Assembly (NCBI GenBank): GCA_025349905.2
Contig: MU625063.1
Coordinates: forward strand, 1 to 12,668
Length of the DNA: 12,668 nucleotides
Reading direction: 5' to 3'
From: Blastocladiella britannica
Taxonomy: Eukaryota; Blastocladiomycota; Blastocladiomycetes; Blastocladiales; Blastocladiaceae
How positions within the stretch are numbered: position 1 is the stretch's first letter; the number at the start of each line of letters is the position of its first letter. Below, piece by piece: positions 1 to 7,183 of the stretch. Under the pieces are notes generated by a model. The model worked only from the letters and a program-made list of their open reading frames with translations, was not told the origin of the DNA and searched no databases. The position numbers and the translations under genes are program-made.

Positions 1-32
1 GGCACAAATCCGTCCAGTTGAAGTGCTTGCAT
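1..32 (-). CDS. Possible 5' end of a further minus-strand gene (very tentative)
   Basis: Read on the minus strand, an ATG at 32-30 opens a frame that stays open to the window edge and would begin MQALQLDGFV. This would continue the head-to-tail minus-strand series and leave about 100 bp after the F-box stop codon. Third-position G/C is only about 4 of 10, lower than in the confident genes, and ten codons are too few to judge. The plus strand also has a short open frame ending in TGA at 39-41, so this edge could instead hold the end of a convergent gene. Neither reading is secure. Confidence 0.2.
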   Translation of the reverse strand, partial: MQALQLDGFV

Positions 33-94
33 TTTGGATGAAGGATGGCGTAAGAGAACTAGCACCGGCCCGAAGCCGAGTGCCGAGTGCCAAC

Positions 95-111
95 AAAAAA
101 AAAAAAAAAAA
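95..111. repeat. 17-A homopolymer with adjacent imperfect duplication
   Basis: Seventeen consecutive A residues lie 22 bp beyond the F-box stop codon; in the sense of that transcript this is a T17 run in the 3' flank. Just inside it, at about 107-132, an A-rich unit containing ATTGGAAT occurs twice in tandem. A GCCGAGT unit is also doubled at about 76-91. The tract may be part of the 3'-end signal or simply a slippage-prone homopolymer. Its exact length may also be a sequencing error. Confidence 0.7.
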
Positions 112-133
112 TTGGAATGAAAAAATTGGAATT

Positions 134-2671
134 TTATGCAAGTGCACTCAGCCGCCACTGCCGCGCCATCCACTGCTTGATGGTCCGGCCATCCGCCTCT
201 GAGATCACCCGGATCCCGCCGCCGCGCCGTGCTGCATCAGCCGCCACCCGCCTCTCCTCCTCGGCAATTTCGGCCAGCGGGTCGCGGAGCGGCGCGTTGG
301 ATCCACGCCCTACCGACTCTTCCGTAGTACCCGGCGGCACGGGCGGTGGTGGGGACGACGGCCGACCATCCGGACGGGACGACGAAGAAGAAGAAGAAGG
401 AGCCGCCGCCATTGGATCCGCGCCCGATCCGCCCACGAGCCACCCGCCAATATCGCCGACATTGTGCACGATCGCACGCACCAGGCGCGGGGGTGCACTC
501 GTGGGCATGTTTTGGCCATCACGTGGGTGTTGCTTTGGTCCCGCTGCTGCTGACCGCCGGCCCTGTTGTTGCTGCGTCCGCACACCAAACAAAGACCGGT
601 CCAGCCGGTTCACCTGCGCGATCGGCATAAAGAAACTCTCGAGCGCGACGTGCGTGAGCCGCGGGAAGCCCGAGACCATGCCCACCACGGTAGCCGCGGA
701 CGCGGTGGCGCCCGAAACGCGTTCGGCAATCAGGCACTCGAGCCGCGGCGCCGATCCGGGCAGTAAACCTGGGAGTAGCGGGGCGGCAGTGGATCCACGG
801 CGCGCGTCCTCGATCTTGAGTGCGCGGAGTCGCGGGAACGGGGTGGCGGCCATGGCGGTGAGTGGGGTGGCGGCGTCGCCCAACAAAGGCACCGCATCGT
901 CATTAGCAGCGGTAACGGTAGCGGCAGTCTGAGGGAGTGTCCAGGCCAGGAAAGTAGGCGCCCCAGCCGAGTCGGCGTCGGCGCCGTGGATCGCCACCGT
1001 GATGCCGGCCAGCGACAGGATTTGCAAGCGAGCGGCCAGCGCCGCGTGCAGCGAGATGGCAGTCGGGGCTACGCTGGACCGCACGTCGGTCTCGAATGCG
1101 CGGCTGAGCACCAGCCGGTCCAGGGCCGGAGCTAGCCGCGGGCGGTAGCGGTCGCCAGTAGAGGGGACGTGCGGTGAAATTGCGCGTTCTGGGTCCGCCC
1201 AGATCGAATGCGAAGCCACCTCGGCAGCAGCAGCGGCAGCAGCAGCAGCATTGGCCGCGTGGCCGCGGGACGCAAACCCGACAATCGACAAGTCTCGCAG
1301 TGGTGCTCCGGGGCGGTAAATCAGCGCGTCCATGACGCTCAGCATTGGGAACGCGCAGGCGCTGACGCTGGTCATGGCCAGCGCCGCGAGTCGCGGCATG
1401 CCTGTGGCAAGAGTGTGGACCATGTCGGCCACGTTGACGTCGGTCACGTACATGGCATTGACTAGCGTCAGGGTCGTGATAGCCGTCCATGCTGCGGGTG
1501 GAAAATGTGGTTGGAGTGGTGAGGTCGGCGACTTTGTTGTCGAATAGTCTGGCAGCAGCCCCACCACGGCCAGAGACGAGCCTAGAGCCGGCGCTAGCCG
1601 CACGTGCACGCGTGCGCGCTGGCACCCTTGAGGCGGGACGGGGTCTAATAGCCGGCCCATGAGCGTAGGGTCAATGAATGACAATGATGGCACGTCCAGC
1701 AGCGCGTCGGCGAGGAGATCGGTCGTCGGGTCAGGCCCAGAGGCCGCGTCCAGCCGCAAACTGGACGGGTCGGCATTCATGAACGTGTCGGAGCAAATGA
1801 AAATGTCCCTGACGCGGGCCAGCGTGCTGGTGCGGGAAACGGATAGCGGGCGGAACGCGGTTGCTCCAAGCGCGCGCGGACCGTGAGTATCAGCGATTCC
1901 AACGGTCCCGTGTCGCCAGTCGGCGGCCGTGACACGCAGCCGTGCCCCCGCCCTTGGTAGCCACGCGGGGCGGCGCGGGAGAAACCCAAGGCATCCGAGC
2001 GGGCCCATGTCGATCGCCAACTGCCGCCGCTGCATCTCGCGCACCAGCGCTTCCACGTTGCTGCCGCTTCTGCCCAGGTCGGGGGCAAAGTGCGCGTTCA
2101 AAGTGCCGTTGGTGGCAGATAGATCAAGCAGGCGCAGGTTTGGGCACGACTTGGCGATGGCCGTGAGCAGGCAGACTAGCCTCCAGGTCCCATTTCCATC
2201 AAGGCCACGGTGGACCGTTTGGCCGCTGTCGTCGTGATGGTCAAGTCCCGTCTGATCGTCGTCCTCAGGGCCATTGTCGCCGTCCTCTACACCCGATAAA
2301 CTACCGCTGCTGCCATTTTTACCACCACCACCGCGGACGGGCGAGGACGACGGTGACTGTCCAGAAGTCGAAGAAGCTGCAGAAATGGCTACGACGGCAG
2401 CAGCTGCCTGCACCGGGTCCATGAAATCGCGGGGCAGGCGCACGCGGTGCACGGTAGCCGCGCACTCTGCCGAGTTCCACACGGTGTTGGCAAATTTCGA
2501 CAGCGCCTGCGGGTTGCGGACGGTGGCGTGGCGGTACAGCACGTCGTGGGCCACGGGAGCCAGGGCCTTGCACGCGCGCAAGAATACCACGGACTCGGTC
2601 TGCGTTAGGTGCGCGCAAATGTGGATTAGGGTGTCGTCCGGGAGCAGTGCGATCGTTGATGTTGATGCCAT
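134..2671 (-). CDS. F-box protein with degenerate leucine-rich repeats
   Basis: Single-exon gene of 845 codons, ATG at 2671-2669, stop TAA at 136-134. Residues about 7-51 read as an F-box (core IALLPDDTLIHICAHL, then VVFLRACKALAPVAHDVLY), the segment that in this family binds Skp1 and recruits the SCF ubiquitin ligase. Leucine-rich-repeat-like strands follow at intervals: NLRLLDLS near 178-185, ITTLTLVNA near 398-406, APLRDLSIVGF near 456-466, then LDRLVLS, LQILSLAGI, LRALKIED and RLTHVALESF further on. A substrate-adaptor role is inferred from this plan; no substrate can be named. Low-complexity inserts occur at about 99-155 (Ser/Gly then acidic), nine alanines at 475-483, and a Ser/Pro-rich stretch near the C-terminus. 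The start is the first ATG, with ATGGC context like the other genes. The LRR reading is weaker than the F-box call. The stop of the upstream kinase gene is only 53 bp away. Confidence 0.8.
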   Translation of the reverse strand: MASTSTIALLPDDTLIHICAHLTQTESVVFLRACKALAPVAHDVLYRHATVRNPQALSKFANTVWNSAECAATVHRVRLPRDFMDPVQAAAAVVAISAASSTSGQSPSSSPVRGGGGKNGSSGSLSGVEDGDNGPEDDDQTGLDHHDDSGQTVHRGLDGNGTWRLVCLLTAIAKSCPNLRLLDLSATNGTLNAHFAPDLGRSGSNVEALVREMQRRQLAIDMGPLGCLGFLPRRPAWLPRAGARLRVTAADWRHGTVGIADTHGPRALGATAFRPLSVSRTSTLARVRDIFICSDTFMNADPSSLRLDAASGPDPTTDLLADALLDVPSLSFIDPTLMGRLLDPVPPQGCQRARVHVRLAPALGSSLAVVGLLPDYSTTKSPTSPLQPHFPPAAWTAITTLTLVNAMYVTDVNVADMVHTLATGMPRLAALAMTSVSACAFPMLSVMDALIYRPGAPLRDLSIVGFASRGHAANAAAAAAAAAEVASHSIWADPERAISPHVPSTGDRYRPRLAPALDRLVLSRAFETDVRSSVAPTAISLHAALAARLQILSLAGITVAIHGADADSAGAPTFLAWTLPQTAATVTAANDDAVPLLGDAATPLTAMAATPFPRLRALKIEDARRGSTAAPLLPGLLPGSAPRLECLIAERVSGATASAATVVGMVSGFPRLTHVALESFFMPIAQVNRLDRSLFGVRTQQQQGRRSAAAGPKQHPRDGQNMPTSAPPRLVRAIVHNVGDIGGWLVGGSGADPMAAAPSSSSSSSRPDGRPSSPPPPVPPGTTEESVGRGSNAPLRDPLAEIAEEERRVAADAARRGGGIRVISEADGRTIKQWMARQWRLSALA
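377..397 (-). repeat. Serine-codon tract in the F-box gene
   Basis: A GAA-type trinucleotide run on the plus strand encodes seven consecutive serines on the minus strand, inside the disordered Ser/Pro-rich C-terminal part of the F-box protein. Codons are mixed TCC, TCG and TCT, so selection may act on the protein tract as well as slippage on the DNA. Confidence 0.75.
1223..1249 (-). repeat. Nine-alanine (GCN) tract in the F-box gene
   Basis: On the minus strand nine consecutive alanine codons (seven or eight GCT plus GCC variants) encode residues 475-483, between two LRR-like strands. It probably forms a length-variable loop. Confidence 0.75.
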
Positions 2672-2724
2672 TTACTGAGGTGTTATGAGGATCCGTGAGG
2701 TGAAAGAGCCATATGGTATTAAGA
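2672..2724. promoter_or_regulatory. 53-bp spacer between kinase stop and F-box start
   Basis: This short gap must hold the kinase 3' end and the F-box 5' leader, both on the minus strand. It contains GGATCCG at 2689-2695, within the 11-mer TGAGGATCCGT (2686-2696) that recurs upstream of the kinesin. No AATAAA-like polyadenylation signal or TATA box is evident, so either the two transcripts overlap or regulatory sites lie inside the kinase coding sequence. Confidence 0.5.
2686..2696 (-). promoter_or_regulatory. Putative shared upstream motif (ACGGATCCTCA), F-box copy
   Basis: The same 11-mer lies 15-25 bp upstream of the F-box ATG, in the 53-bp spacer. Two identical 11-mers among roughly 800 bp of upstream sequence suggest a shared control element, though this remains statistical. 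Confidence 0.3.
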
Positions 2725-4178
2725 TCATGCCAGCCGCCAGAAATCCACCCCGCGCCGCCGCTGCCGGTCCTTGAGCTGATCGCCCGCGCGCCGCAGCCGC
2801 CACTCTCCCGGGGTCATGAACCGGAAACTCTTTTCCGCCAGCGGCGCATTCTCCAGCACCGCCAGAAACGGGTGCCGCTTGGCCTGGGCGGCAGTGAGCC
2901 TCAAGTACCGGTGCCCGGCCACGGGAGTAGACGGTGTAGACCGCGTGAGCAGTCGCAGCAACAGATCGGCCGCCAGCTGCAGGATTGGCGGGAACAAGTC
3001 GTCGTGCTGCACGCAGTCGATTTCCACAAACTCGCGCACCGACTCCCACACCGCGTCCACGTGCACCGGGTACGATGCCGACCCACCCAGGATACGTAAG
3101 TTGAGGTGCGCCAAATACGGTTCCAGTAGTAGGCCCACCACCAGCCCGGCACTGTACATGTCGGGCGTGGTCGAGTGCGACAGATTGGGCGGGAACAGTT
3201 CGGGCGCAATGTACCCGCGTGTACCCCTACCAGGCGGGTGGGGTGTTCCGTCGCAGACCCGCGATAGTCCGAAATCAATCAGGATCAGGTTGCCGTCCGC
3301 GTCTTGCATCAGGTTGGACGGGTTGACGTCCAAGTGCACCACGCCCAGCGCGTGGATCGCTTCCAGTGCCTACACAACTTTTTTTCAGTGCTGCGTGTGC
3401 CTCATTCATTTAAATGGACAAGTACCGAAAATAGCTGCCGCGATAGCTCTGCCGCGCGCCGCAACGACACGTCGCGCAGCGGCAATTCCAGCAGCGCGTC
3501 AAAGACCACAACGTGCTCGCCGCGCTCGTTGACAAACACGTCGCGCGGGGCCACCACGTTCCGGAACCGGACCGGATCGGCGTCTTTCGCGGCAGCGACC
3601 ATGGCCAGGATCTCGACCTCGATCGGCGTGCCCTGACGCAAATCCGACGAAGACGATGATGATCCGGTCATCATCCCTGCTGACCCGGCATGGGTGCCGC
3701 CAACGGTCGTGGTGCTGGCGGTACTTCCCCGGCGACCGCTGCTCGAGTGTGATCCAGTGGGCGTGTTGCTGCCCTCGCCCGCCAACGACCGGGTCACGGC
3801 CGCCGAGAACCGCCGCAGTGTCTTGAGCACTACTTGCCCGCCCTGCGCTGCTGCTGCCGCGGCCGCCGACGGGTCCGAGGGCGTTGCCACCGCCGACACG
3901 GACGGAGACGGAATTCGGTCGTCCGCTGCCGTCGAGGTTGTGCTTCCATTGCTTCCTCCTCCCGGCAAAAGCGCCGCATCGACACGCGCCGAGTCCGAGT
4001 CCTTGTACGCGGCGCGGCCCACGAACGCGAGCTTGATTTTGCGCCACGAGAACCGTTTTTTGGGGAGCGGCGATGTTGCTGCTGCTGCTGGTGCGACCCG
4101 AATATCGTCGCCGAGCTCAGCGGCCATACCAGCGAGCGACGGGAAATCAGCCAGCGCGTCGTTGTTGCTTTCGGCCAT
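2725..4178 (-). CDS. Divergent Ser/Thr-type protein kinase (two exons)
   Basis: Exon 1 is 4178-3426 (251 codons) and exon 2 is 3369-2728 plus TGA at 2727-2725; joined in phase 0 they give 465 aa. Kinase landmarks appear in order: GQVVLKTL with candidate ATP-binding Lys119, a helix-C-like IEVEILAMV with Glu189, hinge-like EHVVVFDALL (221-230), catalytic loop HLDVNPSN with Asp265 and Asn270, DFG at 283-285, GTRGYIAPE with the APE at 306-308, and DMYSAG at 321-326. A subdomain XI-like RLTAAQAKRHPFL precedes a basic C-terminus. Odd points: the usual HRD is HLD, the usual catalytic-loop Lys is Asn267, the glycine loop is not clear (only KLAFVGRAAY near 49-58), and low-complexity inserts of about 45 residues flank Lys119 on both sides. 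The GTRG before APE recalls Cdc7-type kinases, but the resemblance is too weak for a name. Catalytic Asp, Mg-binding Asn and DFG are kept, so activity is plausible. Start: ATG at 4178, with a pyrimidine-rich sense strand upstream. Confidence 0.8.
3370..3425 (-). other. 56-bp intron in the kinase gene
   Basis: On the minus strand the donor is GTACTT starting at 3425 and the acceptor ends TGTAG at 3370. An A-rich stretch precedes the acceptor, and GCACTGA is a possible branch site. Splicing is phase 0 and joins RQLFS to ALEAIHALGVVHLDVN, restoring a continuous helix E and catalytic loop. The intron carries in-frame stops, and unspliced message would end seven codons past the junction, before the catalytic loop. 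Confidence 0.88.
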
Positions 4179-4399
4179 TGTACTTTTGATTGATTTGAGT
4201 AACGCTAAAATGAAGAGAGAGGAGGAACGAGGGCCAACGTTTAAAAAAAGGTAAACGAGAGCGGGCAGGATCGGGCGGGGTGGAGGCAGTGCAGCGGGAT
4301 CCGGTTGGTTACATTTATCGGTTTCGAAACAGTCACGCTTCCATGTGAAAGGTTTTCAGTTGCATTCAAATCGTGGCGCAGTGCATGATAAGGCATCAT
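4179..4399. promoter_or_regulatory. 221-bp spacer: kinesin 3' flank and kinase promoter
   Basis: The gap lies after the kinesin stop and before the kinase ATG, both minus strand. In the kinase sense direction a CT-rich run (purine-rich on the plus strand at about 4211-4231) lies 33-53 bp upstream of the ATG, similar to pyrimidine tracts near fungal transcription starts. GGATCCG occurs at 4297-4303. A short A run sits at about 4243-4249. No open frame of note or RNA gene is seen. Confidence 0.5.
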
Positions 4400-7183
4400 T
4401 CACCTCGAACCCCCACCGCCGGTCGTCGTCGCCGTCTTGGCCCCGCGGTTGCGCACCGCGGTACCGACTTTGGTATGGTTGACGCGCACCGCAAATGTCA
4501 ACGCATTGCACGACTCGCTCACATGCTCGAGCAGCGGCGACACATTGACCACCATCAGGACCTTGGAGGTGCCCGACAACGACGTCTGCAGCAACCGCGT
4601 CAGTTTGGCCTGTCGGAACGGCACGCCGGCGGTATCCCCCGTAGCCCCGAGCCGCGAGATCACGTTCCCGAGCGTCGACAAGCTGACGTTGATCGCTTTC
4701 GCCTCGGTCGCGAGTTTTGGGTCGTTGAGCGCGCCCGATTTCGCCAGGTTCTCGCACCCAGCCAGATCCACCAAATTGAGCCGCGCCCGTACCGCTTCGC
4801 CCGTCTCGCGGTGCGTGCCCTCGACAAACACCGAAAACACCAGGTGCGACCGCGATGACGTGCGGTTGAGCGCCGTGGCTGCGTACATGCGGCGGGCCAT
4901 TCCGCGGTGCAACAGCTGCGCCGCTTGGCCTGGGGACGAGAGTACCAGCCGCTCGGCGGTGGGGGTCCCGAGCTCGCCGTACCAGTTGGGATCCGGAGCC
5001 ACGTCCACCACTGTCCGCTCTTGTTGTTGTTGCTGCTGCTGCTGTCGGCCCTTTCCTGGACCCGTGGCGGTGGAAGCGGCAGCAGGTCTAGTACGTGCGC
5101 TACCCCCATTGCTGGTCCCACTTGAAGCACCTGTACCAGAGTGCCGCGTGAATGCGCCGCCCTCGGCCACGCCGGCAAACAAATCCGAGATGGTGTCCAG
5201 GTACACTTCGACGCACTGTGCCGACAGCGCAAAGTCCCACCCGTGCACGCGCTTGGTCTCGGCGGTGGCAAAGATCATGTCGATCGCGCGCGGGATCATC
5301 CCGCGTGGGTCGTCCGCGTACGGGTCGCCTATGGTCTGGGCCAGCTCCTTTGTTGTTGTTGTTGTTGTTGTTGTTGTTGATGATGATGATGCGGTAGTAG
5401 CAGCACCGGCAGCGGCAGCCGCCTCGAGCCAATTGGCCGGGCCCAGCATCGTAAACGTCTTGCCCGACCCAGTCTGCCCGTAGGCAAAGATGGTGACGTT
5501 GTATCCGTCCATGGCCGACGTGACCAGCTGCGCAATCTCATCAAACACGTCCACCTGCCGTGCGTCGGATCCAAATACGCGGTCGAGCTTGAACCGCTTG
5601 GTGTCGGTCCCCGCGCGTCCCGCCACGTCCACGCGCGGTTTCCGCACCACCAGCTCGTCCGGCTCGCCCATGAACCCGGTGGTGGCCGCGGTGCCCGAGT
5701 ACGCGCACGTCAAGTCGGCGGCAGGGCTCGACTCGGTGGACAGCGTTGGGCGCACACGCGCAAATACTCGGATGTTGCCTTTCAGTTCGAGCACCGCGTT
5801 GTGGAGCGCGCGGCGTTTCCGTTCCAGCGCCACGATCTGGGTCTCGGCGTTGTCGGCCGCTTCCGTCTCGCGCGCGACATGTGCGGTCGACGCCTCTACC
5901 AGTGCGCGCGCCGCATCCACGCGCGCCGTCGCTGCCGTGTGCCGCGCATGTGCGTCGCGCGCCGCCCGGACCGCCGTGTCGCGCGCGGCCGCCGCACTGG
6001 CCCGATCGGCTTGCAGTGCCTCCAGGACCGCCGCATCGGCTTTGAGTGCTGCCTCGCGCGCGTCAAAGTCGAGGCGTTCGGCCGTCTCGCGCTCCTGGTG
6101 CTCGATCGCTAACGTGCGAAGGTGCGCACGGCCGCGGTCCTCTTCGGCCGCGTACTCGGCCAGCAGCGTCTCGTGTCGCGCCGTGTCGGCTTGGATCTGC
6201 GTGTGCAGCGCGAGTGTTTGCGAGTGGATCTCGGCGGCTATTTCAAAAAATTTAAAGGTGGAGGTCAGTTAGACATGCCAGCAGGAAAAAGGATAATATC
6301 GCATACATTCGGCCTGAATGCGCGCCAGTTCCATTTCGGCCGCGTCGGCATCGCGCTCGGCAGCGCGCATGCGCTCAGCGGCCGCGTCGGCGTCATCGCG
6401 TGCGCGTTGGTCGCGGGCCTGTGCTTGAGAAATCGCATCCTTGAGCTCGCGTACAGCCTCTTCGTTTTCCAGGTCGGCCAGCGCCCGCTGCTGATCGGCC
6501 AGAACCGCCAGCGCCGACGACCGCTCGGCCGCATCGCGCTCGGCCTGGCTCGCCAACTCGCGGTCCTGCTGTCCCAGCGCCGCTAGCTCGGCCGTCCACG
6601 CGGCGGTCTGGGAGACCAGGGATCGGTACTGTACCTCAATCGAGTCGGCGGCGGCGGCGGTCGCTGCTACGCTACTTGTTCCTGGTCCTGGTCGATTTGT
6701 TGTTTGGCCGTCGGATCGGCGTAACGGCGCTGCTGGCGGTGCAGTTGTTGCTGAGGGCATTTTGACCGATGAAAAGGACAAGGCGCCAGCGACCCGTCCC
6801 GCTGCCATGGTTGCTGCGGTTGGCGCTGCAGAGGAGGGGCCAGCACGACGGTTACTGGCATTACCAGAGACCGGATTTTTCATGGCAGAAGCATTAGCGA
6901 CTCGCGCGCGTTGACGAACAGCGGCCGAGGAGGTGGCAGCGCCGACAGCAGTGGTGCTGCGCGTGGGCATTGCCTGTACTGATGAAAAAGACATAGTGGA
7001 AGACGTGGCCAGAGGCGGGCGGGGGATCGCCGACACGGGCTTGGTACTTAGCAAAGCGACGCGTGGTCGCTTGGTGACGGTCATTGGGTCGTCTTGGTCC
7101 AGGGCATGGCGCTCATTATTATTATTATTATTATTGTCAACCCCGTCGTACGAGAACACCAGTGGGACGGCGGCAGATGCCAT
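4400..7183 (-). CDS. Kinesin-14 family C-terminal motor (Kar3/Ncd-like), two exons
   Basis: Exon 1 is 7183-6307 and exon 2 is 6237-4403 plus TGA at 4402-4400, joined in phase 1 to give 904 aa. The N-terminal 180 residues are Ser/Ala/Pro-rich and basic, with a possible nuclear signal TKRPRV near 37-42. Residues about 182-445 are an Ala/Glu/Arg/Gln-rich coiled coil for dimerisation. The neck-motor junction ELKGNIRVFARVRP (443-456) is the kinesin-14 signature. The motor then shows the P-loop GQTGSGKT (546-553), switch I NRTSSRSH (750-757) and switch II LVDLAGCE (781-788), and ends soon after FAVRVNHTKVGTAVRNR. C-terminal motors of this class move to microtubule minus ends and act in spindle and nuclear movement. 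Odd features: Thr- and Gln-rich insertions within the motor, Cys787 where Ser is usual, and INVSL where INKSL is usual. The start is the first in-frame ATG (7183), in ATGGC context; upstream in-frame codons back to 7288 contain no ATG. It diverges from the PP4R1-like gene. Confidence 0.92.
5021..5044 (-). repeat. Eight-glutamine CAG/CAA tract in the kinesin motor
   Basis: Minus-strand codons are four CAG then four CAA, encoding residues 691-698. The tract lies in a roughly 50-residue insertion (Gly/Ser/Ala/Thr-rich, about 655-700) between LDTISDLFAG and ERTVVDVAPDPNW. That is the loop 8 region of the kinesin fold, on the microtubule-facing side. Confidence 0.85.
5351..5389 (-). repeat. Thr9-Ser4 microsatellite in the kinesin motor
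   Basis: Nine TGT units (5351-5377) followed by four TGA units (5378-5389) on the plus strand are read on the minus strand as four TCA serine and nine ACA threonine codons (residues 576-588). The perfect unit structure points to replication slippage. The tract lies in an Ala/Thr/Ser-rich insertion of about 40 residues in loop 5, directly after the P-loop helix. Confidence 0.9.
6238..6306 (-). other. 69-bp intron in the kinesin gene
   Basis: On the minus strand the donor is GTATGC starting at 6306 and the acceptor ends GAAATAG at 6238. A consensus CTAAC branch site lies at 6272-6268, about 30 nt before the acceptor. Splicing is phase 1 and joins ARIQAE to AEIHSQTLAL through a composite Ser codon, keeping the coiled coil continuous. 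The length is a multiple of three, but an in-frame TAA would stop unspliced message. Confidence 0.92.
7115..7135 (-). repeat. Seven-asparagine (AAT)7 tract at the kinesin N-terminus
   Basis: Seven perfect ATT units on the plus strand encode residues 17-23 (Asn) on the minus strand, in the disordered leader before the coiled coil. AT-only repeats stand out in this GC-rich coding sequence. Confidence 0.9.

Noticed and set aside
95..111. Poly(A) tail of a retroposed copy
   Set aside because: The upstream 94 bp shows no recognisable transcript, no target-site duplication and no internal promoter box; a slippage homopolymer is simpler.
87..932. 281-codon open frame on the plus strand opposite the F-box gene
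   Set aside because: It is antisense to a better-supported gene, has no recognisable motifs, and begins with codons from the A17 tract. Long antisense frames are expected where GC-rich third positions suppress stops.
903..1625. 240-codon minus-strand frame overlapping the F-box gene in another frame
   Set aside because: Its product is Arg/Cys-rich with no motif, and the overlapping 845-codon frame is continuous and contains the F-box.
3403..3416. ATTTAAAT palindrome in the kinase intron and a similar sequence in the PP4R1-like intron (about 11075-11087) as a mobile-intron mark
   Set aside because: The two introns differ otherwise, lie in opposite orientations and are simply AT-rich; no shared terminal sequences beyond splice sites.
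4437..5483. 348-codon plus-strand frame opposite the kinesin motor
   Set aside because: The minus strand here encodes unmistakable kinesin motifs; the antisense product is Ser/Arg/Cys/Val low complexity mirroring the repeats.
5490..6272. 260-codon plus-strand frame opposite the kinesin coiled coil
   Set aside because: Its Ala/Ser/Arg-rich product mirrors the GC-rich coiled-coil codons, and it crosses the kinesin intron without any sign of independent coding.
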